Translations under genes and position numbers: made by a program
The notes under the pieces: model-generated
Told to the model about the DNA's origin: nothing
What the model saw: only the letters and a program-made list of their open reading frames with translations
Databases searched by the model: none
Shown: piece after piece, positions 8,521-17,572 of the stretch
Position numbering within the stretch: position 1 is the stretch's first letter
Layout of the letters: each line of letters opens with the position of its first letter
Assembly (NCBI GenBank): GCA_910587665.1
Contig: CAJUMZ010000017.1
Coordinates: forward strand, 7,714-71,713
Reading direction: 5' to 3'
Length of the DNA: 64,000 nucleotides
Origin: an uncultured Muribaculum sp.
GTDB lineage: Bacteria > Bacteroidota > Bacteroidia > Bacteroidales > Muribaculaceae

Positions 8521-8574
8521 TTAATGCGGCAAAGGTAAATAAATTCACAATTTTACTTACCTTTGCCGCATTAA
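8521..8574. promoter_or_regulatory. Perfect 18-bp palindrome with divergent -7 elements
   Basis: TTAATGCGGCAAAGGTAA (8521-8538) is repeated exactly as its reverse complement at 8557-8574 with an 18-base AT-rich spacer. Each arm contains TACCTTTG, reading outward: plus strand 8558-8565 towards the C10 protease gene, minus strand 8530-8537 towards the PCMD gene. Both match the Bacteroidetes -7 consensus. No TTTG -33 box is found at the expected distance on either side. The element is either a symmetric divergent promoter or an operator covering both. Confidence 0.65.
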
Positions 8575-8659
8575 AAGTGCTGGAGTATAATTAGTGAATG
8601 GCTCTTTGTATTTTGTGATGAATGAAAAATTAGTTGTTAATAATATTTATACAAGAAAC

Positions 8660-11600
8660 ATGTCTACGCATTACTTAAAATTGCTGATTATTTTGTTGTG
8701 CGCGATCTTGCATCTGCAACCTGCCAATGCAGGTAAACTGACTTCCGCAGAGGCTATGGATGCCGCCGTAAATTTCTTTGGCGGGAGGGATTGTCGGCGT
8801 CTTTCGGCGCGGTCGTCGCTAACTCTCGCACAGACCAAGACCGACAGTCGTGGTGAACCTGTCTATTATGTGTTTAATGCCGTTGATGGCAAGGGATTTA
8901 TAATCATCTCCGCCGATGAGCCGGGAACGCGGGTTATCGGTTATTCCTATGAAAATGTATATTCTGTCGGCGATGTTCCTGCCAACGCATCCTTGGTCCT
9001 AGATAACAAGGTGGAGGCTTCCGGCAGGATGTACGGGCGGAAAGTTTCCGGCAAGGTGTTGCGTCGTAAGGAACTCTCGACGGCAAAGTGGAGTCAGGAA
9101 ACACCGTTCAACAATCTTATCCCGGGTCGCCGGTTGACCGGTTGTGTCGGTACGGCGATGGCTATAATCATGAAATATCATAATTGGCCGGAACGCGGTA
9201 ATGGCTCGCTTGGTGAGACGGATTTTAATGTAGAGTATGACTGGGACAATATGCGCGTTGACAATTACAGATATGGCTATAGTGCAACCGAAGGCGATGC
9301 TGTAGCCTTACTTATGTCTCATGCCGCGCAGTCAATCATGACCGAATTCGGAATGTCGGGGTCAAGTGCCTTTGAGGTGCGAGTGCCTGCGGCTTTGATT
9401 AATTATTTTGGTTACGATGCGGGGGTTTCCTATAAGAAAGGTGCCGAGATGGAGCGCCGGGCGTGGGATAATCTTGTGATGTCGGAGATTGATGCGGGCC
9501 GCCCCGTGCTATATTGCGGACAAGACGTCACTATAGGGCATGCCTTTGTCTGTGACGGTTACGAGAATGACGGAAACAATACATATTTTCATATAAACTG
9601 GGGATGGGCAGGTCTTGCCGACGGCTATTTCGCTTCCGACAATCTCTCGCCGCAGGCAAGCCGTAACTATAGTTTCAACAGCCTTACGTCAATCGTATAC
9701 AACATAAAGCCTTCTACGGTTTCTACAAAATGGTCGCCGGTGCATCTTACTAATGACGGCAATCAGGTTGGCATGACAATTGATGTTGAAAATCTTGTTC
9801 CCGGCGAGACGTTTGCGCTACGTGCCGGAGCGTTGAAAAATGTGTCGCATTCCGATTTTTCGGGAAAACTGGCAGTGGCATTATATGACGCGGGAAATGT
9901 GATGAAGGGCATTTTGAGCACTCCGCGCAACCTTTCTTTAATGTCACTTCAGAGTGTGGACTATGTTGACATTAATTGTACGGTCCCGACAGAAATGTCG
10001 GTATCTGATGGCGACGTAGTGCGTCTTGTTACGGAAAGCGGTGACGGGGAATATCTCACCGTCGCATCCGAACTGACCGTAATCGGCAGCGTTGCCGCAA
10101 AAAACAACAAAATTCCTTATTTTGAGATAAACATACCGTCGGGTGTTGACGGAGTGGAGGTTACTGCCGGCGACTTAAAGGTAATCAAAGGTCGTGATTT
10201 CGAATTCAAGGTGAGTCCGTTGTCACCTGACAAGGTAGTGACTGTAAAAGCAAACGGATTCATCCTTACACCGGATAATAGTAATGTTTACCGGTTGAAA
10301 AACGTGAATAAAAGTCAAGACATAGATATAATTGTCCAGAATGCCGCGGACGTAGTGAGCAAGCGTAGCCTGTGGGTTGAGTCCGGCTCTCTGTCGACAT
10401 TGATTAGCGACACTGAGGCGGCAACCGTGACCGATCTTACTCTTTACGGCTCGATAGATGTCAATGATTTCACATTTATGCGTGAGCGGATGAGGCTTGA
10501 GCGGCTTGACTTGTCGGGAGTGAACATCGTTGCAAACGGAATAAATCCTGCCAATGCTATCCCGGCAAAGGCGTTCAAGGGGTGCGGAAGCCTGCATGTG
10601 ATAATTCTGCCCTCCAATCTTACCACATTTAAAAGCGGATGTTTTAATGCGTCGGGTATCCGTTCGATAGAAATTCCAGCGTCGGTATCTACCTATGAGT
10701 ACAATATATTTCTGAATTGTGGAAATCTTAAGGAGATAATAGTGCGTCGGCCGACTCCGGCATGGGTAAACTGGTGTGTTTTCGCCGGCACCCCGAAGGC
10801 GCGTCTTATAGTGCCGGTAGGGGCTGCCGCCGCATATCAAAAGGCAGAGAATTGGAATGAATTCAAGGAAATCGTTGAAGAAAATCCGATACCCGTTACT
10901 TCATGTACGGTGACGTTTCAGGACATTGAGGGCGTACGGTTCAATGCCATTACAGAAGGCAGTGAGGTTGCCCCCGGCACAAGCTATATGTTCACGTTGG
11001 ATACCAATGACTCCATGGGCGACGCGATGGTGGAGGTATATGCCAATAACATTCTCTTACATCCCGAAGAAGGAGGCATCTACAAAGCCGTGATTTCAAA
11101 AAATACTATTATTTATACCAATATCAGACAACCCCAACCGGCTTTAGGCAATTCCCCATGGAAGATAACGGGAGCGGCAGGCGGTATCGGACTTGTTACC
11201 GATGCTATAAATGTGGTCCCCGGAAAGATGTTTACAATACGTGCGAATGCCTTGGCGATACCGTCGGGTTCCGATGCGTCGATGTTTTATGCTGCCGCGC
11301 TTACCGATGGAAAGGGAAATATAAAGGAGCTGATCTCTCCCGTTATGACAAATAGCCATACTAATTTCGGAGACTTGCCTTGCAGCTTCAACTGTCAGGT
11401 AAAGGAGGCTTCTGTCAGAGAAGGAAACTCTATAATGGTGGTTACTTCATATAACAAGAAAAACTGGCGACTGGTACGCGCTGCTGATGATAGCGTTATC
11501 GATAACATTCCGGCTATCGGCAATAAGGTGATTTATCATACTGTTACCATGCCGGAGAATGTGCAGGGTGCTGTAATACAGGGCGCGGTATCGCAGATAG

Positions 11601-14308
11601 TCAGAGGTATGCCGCTTAATATCAAGGTGCTTCCTGTATCGGTCGATGATGTGGTGACCATTGCAGTCAACGGGATTAATAAGATTGTCGATCAGCCTGT
11701 AGCCAACCTGTCTATTTCTGCCGTTACTGAAGATATTGATATTGCAATTCAGGTAAATCCGGCCGGTTCGGGAGCATATACGGTAGTAAATGTAAGGGAA
11801 GGTGAACTTGCTGCCAAAATAGAGTCGTGTCCGGCGCGGCTTAAGGTAACCGGTGTTATGTTGTCATCTGATTTTGATGCATTCCGCAACCATGCCGCCA
11901 CGATCACTGACCTTGACCTTGCCGATGTGGAGATAAAAGGCAATGGTGACCTTGCCAATGCAATTCCGTCAAATGCATTTGCGGCATTGAGTCCGACCAT
12001 ACGCACGATGTTGAAATCAATCATACTGCCCTCAACACTTGAAAGGGTTGAGGCAAGTGCGTTTACAAGGTGTATCGCTCTTAATGAAATAATACTTCCC
12101 GCTTCAGTGTCTTATATCGGCTCCGGGGCATTTTCGTCGTGTGTGTCTCTTAGGAAAATTGTTGCCCTCGGCTCTGTCCCTGCACGTATCGGCATGTCTC
12201 CGTTCCCGAATAACACTTCAGGCATAACCCTTGAAGTACCGTCTGGAGCGGAAGACGCATATAGAAATGCTGAATATTGGAAGGAGTTGAATATCAAGAC
12301 TTCCGTTGTCTATTATAATATACAGATTGACCCGACGCGCACGTTCAATTACAATCCTGCCGCATTCACATTGACCAAAATACCTCATCCCGACGGAGAG
12401 AAGTCGGTTACATTGGGGCTGCCTAATTGTAAAGGCAAGGATAATGAGGTAATACGTCCCGGAGTCGCATATAAACTGTATGATAATAATAAGGATGTCA
12501 CATATACTTCGTCATTTGTGAAGTACGGACAGCATGGCGTAACCTTTGACCCTGGATATACTGATCCCCTGGTGTCGCTGAAATGTCCGCAAAATCATGT
12601 GATAGACGTGGTATTCCATTATGGTATAACGTTCAACGTGCCTGAGGGCTATGAGGCTTCATTTGTAAATCTTTCGCCGGAAAATGAATGGAGGAAAGTT
12701 GAGATGTGGATGTTTGACGAGAATTCCGTGGAATCCCCGACCTTGTATAGGGAGGGTGTAGACTATGCGTTTGCGTTGTCTTCGAAATCGTCAGGTATTG
12801 ATACAAAGGTAAGGATGACCTCACGGGTGATGATAAAGACGGGCGCTTCTCCTGAATACAAGGAGACCGAAGAGCTGCTGTTGCCGGATGAAAACGGTGT
12901 ATATGTAATCAGTGATCTTCAAGGTGATACTCGTATTGACGTGACAATAGTGCCGCAGGATGGGGCGGTTATCAGTCCGAAGGAGCTCGTTTCCATTGAT
13001 GACGATGATGTGAAGGATATAACTGCAATCGGAATTTCCGGTGAAATGTCGGAAGAGGACTTCGAGGTGCTTAGGGAGAAATTCAGCTCTCTTGAGTCGG
13101 TTGATTTGTCCGGTGTCACAAATGAATCTATCCCTGACAATGCATTTGCCGGTATGTTGGAACTCCGCAGTGTGACATTGCCCGCCTGTGTCGCTTCAAT
13201 CGGTAAAAATGCGTTCAGCGGATGTTCGGGGCTTTCATCGGTCACCCTTTCAGGTGTAACTTCGATCGGTGAAGGTGCGTTTGAGGGATGTGACAATCTT
13301 ACAGGAATTACGATTAATGCCTCTGTTGCGGAATCTGAAAATCCTGTTGTCCGTACACGTTATAATAACGAAGGTATCGGGGAGGCGTCATTCAGAGGTG
13401 TAAATCCCAACTGTCTGATACATGTATCCGATCTTGCGCTTGCATCTTCGCTTACGGATGTACGTAATGTCATATATAGCGGTGATGGTGACCGTGTGGC
13501 CGTTTCCGACATTTCACTTATTTCAGGTTGTCCGTTCTATGCGCCGGGAAGTTTCCGCCTTGGTGACCGTAAGATAGATTGTTCGGTATCTGTAATGAGA
13601 GGCGACAAAGGTGGATGGACCGGTATAACACTTCCTTTTGCTCCCGATGAAATGGCTGTGGATGGAAAGCCTTGTACATTTGCCGGCGAAGTAAGCCTTT
13701 ATTCATTCAGTGACAAGAACTCCGAACGCTTGTCACGTCAGTCGGCGATGAATGTCAATGTGCCCTACATTATACGTGTGGATGGCGATTTGGAAAGAAG
13801 CGCCGAGATTGTCTTCTCTGCAAAAGGCACGCCCGACGGTGAGGCTTACGATGTGCCCCTTACTCCTTCTGAAGGAGAGATAGTGGCTGCAGGCCGTGAT
13901 TTCACCCTTTATGGCGGTTATGATACCAGGACTGTAGCCGACGGCGACTACATCCTTGATGAAGCCGGAGAGGCATTCAGGCTTGTTGATATGGCCGATG
14001 ATGCAGATGCACCGGTCAAGGCTCCGTTCTCAGTCTATGTAAGAGCCAACAATGCCTCGGCATCTGATGCCTTGTATATCGATGATAAAGTGAGCGGCGT
14101 TATCGACTTGGCGGTTGTTGAGGTCGACGGTATGTTGCTGTCGCGTGAAGGCTCGATGCTGATAATCGAGTCGGAAGAGTGCCGTGTTGTAGATGTTTAC
14201 AATATCAGCGGATGCAAAGTGGTTTCCGTAAGCCTTTCGCAGGGGCGTAATGTTATAAGCCTTTCCCCCGGAATTTATGTGATAGACGGTCGTAAGATAC
14301 TTATGTGA
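8660..14308 (+). CDS. Secreted C10 (streptopain-like) cysteine protease with BspA-type leucine-rich repeats
   Basis: The start at 8660 gives a signal peptide MSTHYLKLLIILLCAILHLQ; an in-frame ATG at 8594 would add 22 unlikely residues. The 1,882-residue protein has a Spi/prodomain-like region (about 25-115), then a peptidase C10 domain (about 140-355). The catalytic Cys is C162 in TGCVGTAMAIIMKYHNWP and the His is H294 in GHAFVCDGY, followed by HINWGWAG as in streptopain. The remainder repeats a beta-module and LRR_5/BspA blocks (about 10430-10890, 11830-12290 and 13010-13330, with IPANAF-like and LPxxLxxI-like turns). The last 60 residues (VYNISGCKVVSV, SLSPGIYVIDGRKILM) resemble a Por/type IX secretion sorting domain. 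Role inferred: surface or secreted protease acting on host or dietary proteins. Confidence 0.85.
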   Translation: MSTHYLKLLIILLCAILHLQPANAGKLTSAEAMDAAVNFFGGRDCRRLSARSSLTLAQTKTDSRGEPVYYVFNAVDGKGFIIISADEPGTRVIGYSYENVYSVGDVPANASLVLDNKVEASGRMYGRKVSGKVLRRKELSTAKWSQETPFNNLIPGRRLTGCVGTAMAIIMKYHNWPERGNGSLGETDFNVEYDWDNMRVDNYRYGYSATEGDAVALLMSHAAQSIMTEFGMSGSSAFEVRVPAALINYFGYDAGVSYKKGAEMERRAWDNLVMSEIDAGRPVLYCGQDVTIGHAFVCDGYENDGNNTYFHINWGWAGLADGYFASDNLSPQASRNYSFNSLTSIVYNIKPSTVSTKWSPVHLTNDGNQVGMTIDVENLVPGETFALRAGALKNVSHSDFSGKLAVALYDAGNVMKGILSTPRNLSLMSLQSVDYVDINCTVPTEMSVSDGDVVRLVTESGDGEYLTVASELTVIGSVAAKNNKIPYFEINIPSGVDGVEVTAGDLKVIKGRDFEFKVSPLSPDKVVTVKANGFILTPDNSNVYRLKNVNKSQDIDIIVQNAADVVSKRSLWVESGSLSTLISDTEAATVTDLTLYGSIDVNDFTFMRERMRLERLDLSGVNIVANGINPANAIPAKAFKGCGSLHVIILPSNLTTFKSGCFNASGIRSIEIPASVSTYEYNIFLNCGNLKEIIVRRPTPAWVNWCVFAGTPKARLIVPVGAAAAYQKAENWNEFKEIVEENPIPVTSCTVTFQDIEGVRFNAITEGSEVAPGTSYMFTLDTNDSMGDAMVEVYANNILLHPEEGGIYKAVISKNTIIYTNIRQPQPALGNSPWKITGAAGGIGLVTDAINVVPGKMFTIRANALAIPSGSDASMFYAAALTDGKGNIKELISPVMTNSHTNFGDLPCSFNCQVKEASVREGNSIMVVTSYNKKNWRLVRAADDSVIDNIPAIGNKVIYHTVTMPENVQGAVIQGAVSQIVRGMPLNIKVLPVSVDDVVTIAVNGINKIVDQPVANLSISAVTEDIDIAIQVNPAGSGAYTVVNVREGELAAKIESCPARLKVTGVMLSSDFDAFRNHAATITDLDLADVEIKGNGDLANAIPSNAFAALSPTIRTMLKSIILPSTLERVEASAFTRCIALNEIILPASVSYIGSGAFSSCVSLRKIVALGSVPARIGMSPFPNNTSGITLEVPSGAEDAYRNAEYWKELNIKTSVVYYNIQIDPTRTFNYNPAAFTLTKIPHPDGEKSVTLGLPNCKGKDNEVIRPGVAYKLYDNNKDVTYTSSFVKYGQHGVTFDPGYTDPLVSLKCPQNHVIDVVFHYGITFNVPEGYEASFVNLSPENEWRKVEMWMFDENSVESPTLYREGVDYAFALSSKSSGIDTKVRMTSRVMIKTGASPEYKETEELLLPDENGVYVISDLQGDTRIDVTIVPQDGAVISPKELVSIDDDDVKDITAIGISGEMSEEDFEVLREKFSSLESVDLSGVTNESIPDNAFAGMLELRSVTLPACVASIGKNAFSGCSGLSSVTLSGVTSIGEGAFEGCDNLTGITINASVAESENPVVRTRYNNEGIGEASFRGVNPNCLIHVSDLALASSLTDVRNVIYSGDGDRVAVSDISLISGCPFYAPGSFRLGDRKIDCSVSVMRGDKGGWTGITLPFAPDEMAVDGKPCTFAGEVSLYSFSDKNSERLSRQSAMNVNVPYIIRVDGDLERSAEIVFSAKGTPDGEAYDVPLTPSEGEIVAAGRDFTLYGGYDTRTVADGDYILDEAGEAFRLVDMADDADAPVKAPFSVYVRANNASASDALYIDDKVSGVIDLAVVEVDGMLLSREGSMLIIESEECRVVDVYNISGCKVVSVSLSQGRNVISLSPGIYVIDGRKILM

Positions 14309-14330
14309 TCTTACAGTACCTGACCGATGA

Positions 14331-14367
14331 GGCCGTGTCATAATCAAGGTTTGACACGGCCTTTTTT
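14331..14367 (+). terminator. Rho-independent terminator after C10 protease gene
   Basis: GGCCGTGTCA (14331-14340) pairs perfectly with TGACACGGCC (14352-14361) around an 11-base loop and is followed by TTTTTT. It lies 22 bases after the stop codon. Confidence 0.9.
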
Positions 14368-14440
14368 GTTGATTGGAGTCTTTGCCGGGAAATTGTGTGT
14401 TTTGTTCGGTTTTATGCTTGGATAACTTAATAAATATCAC

Positions 14441-14448
14441 TATTTTTG
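14441..14448 (+). promoter_or_regulatory. Candidate promoter (TATTTTTG) for the frameshifted secreted operon
   Basis: TATTTTTG matches the -7 consensus 26 bases before the ATG at 14474, with a TTG (14418-14420) 20 bases upstream as a partial -33 box. Confidence 0.55.
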
Positions 14449-14473
14449 CAGTGACCTACCTAATCTTATCTTT

Positions 14474-14821
14474 ATGAAACATTTTCTTGCATTCATTCTT
14501 GTCTTGGGAAGTGTGTCTCTCTGCATGGGAGCCGAGGGCATATGGTGTGCGGTTACCGATAAGGGCGAGAGTCTGGAGCTGTCTCGTGTCAGTTGTCTTG
14601 TGGCGGCTGATGATGCCGATGTATTCTCTATACTGCTTGTCGACGGCAGCGCGGTAGACAATGTGAAGAATATTGAATTCTCCAAGCTGATGCCAACTGC
14701 GGTAAGTTTGCCTGTCAATAAGGGCTGTGATATTATGTTTAATGCTGATGGTGTAGGTAATACTTTGAAAGTCATTAATTTACCCCCCCCCATGCAGTCG
14801 CGTTGCGATAATGTCGCTTGA
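14474..14821 (+). CDS. Small secreted protein, interrupted by a C9 homopolymer
   Basis: The frame encodes a signal peptide (MKHFLAFILVLGSVSLCMGA) and a short beta-rich domain with the segment VDNVKNIEFSKL. At nine consecutive C residues (14783-14791) the frame passes into NLPPPMQSRCDNVA and stops. With one C fewer, translation would continue in the next frame as CSRVAIMSLDGHCLIEK and end ALSPGYYILSVG through IKFCKK, a typical Por-like C-terminal sorting segment. That shifted frame stops with TGA overlapping the ATG of the next gene at 14945. The intact product would be 157 residues. The function of the mature domain is unknown. The interruption could be phase variation, decay or a sequencing error. 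Confidence 0.7.
   Translation: MKHFLAFILVLGSVSLCMGAEGIWCAVTDKGESLELSRVSCLVAADDADVFSILLVDGSAVDNVKNIEFSKLMPTAVSLPVNKGCDIMFNADGVGNTLKVINLPPPMQSRCDNVA
14783..14791 (+). repeat. C9 homopolymer at a reading-frame break
   Basis: Nine consecutive C residues sit exactly where the upstream frame and the conserved C-terminal frame part. Eight (or eleven) Cs would join them. Confidence 0.9.
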
Positions 14822-14948
14822 CGGGCATTGCCTTATTGAAAAGAGTGTCGGGAGTGGCCGTGACGTTATTCTCGATGTGTCAGCCCTGTCTCCGGGGTAT
14901 TATATATTGTCAGTCGGTTCCACCGCTATAAAATTTTGTAAGAAATGA
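14792..14948 (+). other. Out-of-frame C-terminal segment of the small secreted protein
   Basis: Read in the frame set by ATG 14811-14813, this stretch encodes VAIMSLDGHCLIEK, then VILDVSALSPGYYIL and ends AIKFCKK before TGA at 14946-14948. This is the pattern of Bacteroidetes C-terminal secretion or sorting domains. It is not reached from the upstream start unless the frame shifts at the C9 tract. Confidence 0.7.
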
Positions 14949-15718
14949 AGCGTGTCCTCTCTTTAATTATAATGACCGCCGCTATCGGGAGTGTTGCGCG
15001 GGGTGAGTTTATGATCGAGTGTAACGATGGCACTGTTGCCACTGTCGTCGATGCTTCTGTCGTTGCATCGGGCGAGAGCTTTATGATAGGCGGATATCCG
15101 GTGGAAAATGTGAAAAGGGTGTGGCATAATGCGTTGACTCAGCCCGATCCGGGTACCGTGACTGTCTTCCCTGATGAAAAACTTAGCCGCGTAGCTCTGT
15201 TTGATATGAACGCCCGTAATCTGGAGACTGAGGCAGGGTATGAAAACAGCCGCAATCTTTATTCAATAGGGTATATGGCTCAGATCGCGGGTTTTCCTGC
15301 GTTTACTACCGATAATCTTGACAAGGCTCTTGCCGATGCCGACATGATACTTTTATCATCAAGGGTAAAGGGAGGTAGGAATGCCTCTTTTACCGCCGAT
15401 GAGATTGAGGCGCTCACGGAGTGGGTGCGCCGAGGCGGTGTATTGGTTGCCCCGTCGCTTGAGTCGACGCTTGATGATAAGAGCCGTGAGCTTTTCGGCA
15501 TTACGGAAGCCGGAACACAGAAGAAAAATCACTCTTTTATCAACTGGGTCGATGAAAGCCATCCTGAGCTTGTATATTTCGACGAGCCGGAGGAGCGGGA
15601 GGTGAATATATGCAAAAAACTGATAAACGCTACCGAATATAAGGTTGCCGACGGTGCGACGACTCTCGCGTGCTATGAAGACGGCACAGTCGCCGTCGTG
15701 AAAAAACAATCTCGGTGA
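14945..15718 (+). CDS. N-terminal half of secreted polysaccharide-deacetylase-like protein (frameshifted)
   Basis: The 257-residue frame has a signal peptide (MKRVLSLIIMTAAIGSVARG), a short domain resembling that of the preceding protein (ECNDGTVATVVD, VENVKRVW) and a ThuA or glutamine-amidotransferase-like region (ALADADMILLSSRVKGG, then ALTEWVRRGGVLVAPS near residues 150-180). It ends KKQSR just after six consecutive A residues (15701-15706). One A fewer gives the reading VKNNLGDGAVYTVGIKW and continues into the deacetylase-like frame that follows. The combined protein would be 668 residues. The ATG overlaps the stop of the previous gene's shifted frame (ATGA), so the two genes are a coupled operon. 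Confidence 0.7.
   Translation: MKRVLSLIIMTAAIGSVARGEFMIECNDGTVATVVDASVVASGESFMIGGYPVENVKRVWHNALTQPDPGTVTVFPDEKLSRVALFDMNARNLETEAGYENSRNLYSIGYMAQIAGFPAFTTDNLDKALADADMILLSSRVKGGRNASFTADEIEALTEWVRRGGVLVAPSLESTLDDKSRELFGITEAGTQKKNHSFINWVDESHPELVYFDEPEEREVNICKKLINATEYKVADGATTLACYEDGTVAVVKKQSR
15701..15706 (+). repeat. A6 homopolymer at a reading-frame break
   Basis: Six A residues in codons GTG AAA AAA CAA mark the point where the upstream half loses frame. Five As would restore a single 668-residue reading frame. Confidence 0.8.
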
Positions 15719-15734
15719 CGGGGCTGTATATACC

Positions 15735-16952
15735 GTGGGCATTAAGTGGCGTGACGTCATCCAGCGCCCGCAGCTCAACAAGGATGACAATTCCCACGGG
15801 TCATCCAATGTATTTGTGCCCGGCGCCGATATATATTCTCTGTTTGTACGCGCCATATATGTGGCGTCACATAAGGTTGCCGCGTGGAAATATACCGTGC
15901 CCGACGGTTACGACGCAGTCCTCGTGCCTACTCACGACTGTGACTCCAGTACAGCCTACGAGGAGATGCACCATATGGGCGACTACGAGCATAGTCTCGG
16001 GCTTAACGGTCATTATTTCCTCACGGTCCATTATTACCGTGACAGGGGCTATCTTTCGGCATTTTACAATGAAGACAATATTGCACTTACTAAAAAGCTG
16101 ATGTCGCAGGGTCACACTGTCGGTAGTCATTCGATAGGCCATTTCCCCGATTTCAGCAACACCGACCGCTTCCCTCTGACGGTGACCACCGAGGAGGAAT
16201 ATGCCGGGACTGCCGACCACGACGAGACTACAGGTATAACCACAGGTGGCTCTACCTGGGCTGAGATCGTATTGTCAAAGCAGATTCTTGAGCGTGACCT
16301 TGAAGCTCCGGTGAGGGCGTTCCGCTCGGGACATCTCTGTGTCAACCGTCATATGCCTGAGGCTCTTACCATGGGCGATTATGAATTTTCTTCCTGCTAC
16401 ACTGCGGGCGACGTGATGTGCAGCTCTCCATATTTCACCCGTAAGCTCAATGACTGGACAGGTGATCTGACCAATGTGTTGCAGATGCCGCTCCATTTTT
16501 CTGACGTGTTCTCCAAAGACAAGATGACAGAGGATAATTGGCACGAAAAGCCTGCCATATGGCATGAGATATTTGAAAAGAACCGGGGCAACTATATGTC
16601 GTCGATCATCCTCATCCACCCTAACCGCGAGTGGAAGATGGAGGCTCAGAAAATGCTTGTCGGGATGATGGATCTCTCGAAGTCGGGACTTTACAATTTC
16701 CAGGATTACGGTGACTTCTGGACCGGTCGTTTCGGCTTTGACTTTGATTACGTATATCTCCCTGAAAGCGAGAAGATAATGCTGCGTGCTTCTGCCGCCG
16801 ACATTGTGTGCAATCCGGCTCTCGGCATCATGGTCGAGTCATCGGCTCCCGTAAGCGAGGTCACTCTTGTCGATGAGACCGGCAAGGTTTACCCCGTACG
16901 TGTCACCACCCCCGCCCCCGGCAAGTACTTAGTATTGCTCTCCTGCCGCTAA
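15735..16952 (+). CDS. C-terminal half: NodB-like polysaccharide deacetylase domain (frameshifted)
   Basis: The open frame begins upstream of the GTG at 15735 and reads back through LGDGAVYT to the A6 tract, so the GTG is probably not a true start. It has the pattern of a NodB-homology deacetylase: LVPTHDCDSS stands in for the TFDDG motif, GSHSIGHFPDF carries the H-x3-H metal motif (about 16122-16155), and FRSGHL (about 16320) fits the RxP-type motif. Family members remove acetyl groups from chitin, xylan or peptidoglycan-type sugars; the substrate here is unknown. A C-terminal beta segment ends GKYLVLLSCR. The gene end overlaps the convergent WbqC-like gene by four bases. Confidence 0.7.
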   Translation: MGIKWRDVIQRPQLNKDDNSHGSSNVFVPGADIYSLFVRAIYVASHKVAAWKYTVPDGYDAVLVPTHDCDSSTAYEEMHHMGDYEHSLGLNGHYFLTVHYYRDRGYLSAFYNEDNIALTKKLMSQGHTVGSHSIGHFPDFSNTDRFPLTVTTEEEYAGTADHDETTGITTGGSTWAEIVLSKQILERDLEAPVRAFRSGHLCVNRHMPEALTMGDYEFSSCYTAGDVMCSSPYFTRKLNDWTGDLTNVLQMPLHFSDVFSKDKMTEDNWHEKPAIWHEIFEKNRGNYMSSIILIHPNREWKMEAQKMLVGMMDLSKSGLYNFQDYGDFWTGRFGFDFDYVYLPESEKIMLRASAADIVCNPALGIMVESSAPVSEVTLVDETGKVYPVRVTTPAPGKYLVLLSCR

Positions 16953-17572
16953 CCCTCCCCGCGCGTCATTGCGTGCAGTACGAGCGGCGACTCCGGGCCC
17001 ATGTTGAATATAAGGTCGAGCACGCTCAGCCCGGGGGTGAAGCCGAACCGTTCAGCCCATATTTGGTAATATTCCACGTCGTTGATGAAGGGCGCGGTGT
17101 GTGTCGCCTCGCCGGTGATGGTGCCGTCGTCTTGCGGGATGCCGAGGATGGCGCGGCAAAATCGGTCGATCATCCCGTCGAGGTCGGCAAGCAGCTCTAT
17201 CCCGCCTGAAAATGCGGGCTGCAGGTCATCGGCGTAATATTCGAAAAACGGAGTGCGCCCGTAGGCCGAGCATATCGCCTCCCAATGCACATGCCACCAC
17301 TTTCCGTGGGTCGACACCTTGACATCCTGTAGCCTTGTGCTGTGCCACTCCTGCGGCTTCTCTAACGGCACTGTGAGCCGCTGCACGCCGTTGGAGCCTT
17401 CGATCATGCAGCGGTGACACTCTTTCTCACGCTTGTTGAAGCGCAGGGTGAGATCGGTTGCCGCTCCTCCGTAAATGGAGATGGCGGCATAACGGCGTAT
17501 ACTGCCGCAGTAAGCGGGCGGCAGTACAAGCGTTTTGTCAGGGAATCGTACTAATGGCGATATACCGCTCAT
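16949..17572 (-). CDS. WbqC-like family protein
   Basis: The 207-residue protein matches the WbqC-like family: PPAYCGSIRRYAAIS near the N terminus replaces the usual QPxYxPWxGY start, followed by FNKREKECHRCMIEGSNG and LTVPLEKPQEW near residue 70 and the conserved HWEAICSAYGRTPFFEYYAD. Members lie in surface-polysaccharide loci, but the biochemical role is not settled. The ATG overlaps the lepB stop by four bases, so it is probably translated with signal peptidase; this dapB-lepB-wbqC order seems chromosomal rather than part of a capsule locus. Confidence 0.85.
   Translation of the reverse strand: MSGISPLVRFPDKTLVLPPAYCGSIRRYAAISIYGGAATDLTLRFNKREKECHRCMIEGSNGVQRLTVPLEKPQEWHSTRLQDVKVSTHGKWWHVHWEAICSAYGRTPFFEYYADDLQPAFSGGIELLADLDGMIDRFCRAILGIPQDDGTITGEATHTAPFINDVEYYQIWAERFGFTPGLSVLDLIFNMGPESPLVLHAMTRGEG

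Noticed and set aside
15695..15712. Programmed -1 frameshift at the A6 tract
   Set aside because: The codons are in AAA AAA phase and the downstream frame needs a +1 shift; a -1 shift would give the wrong frame.
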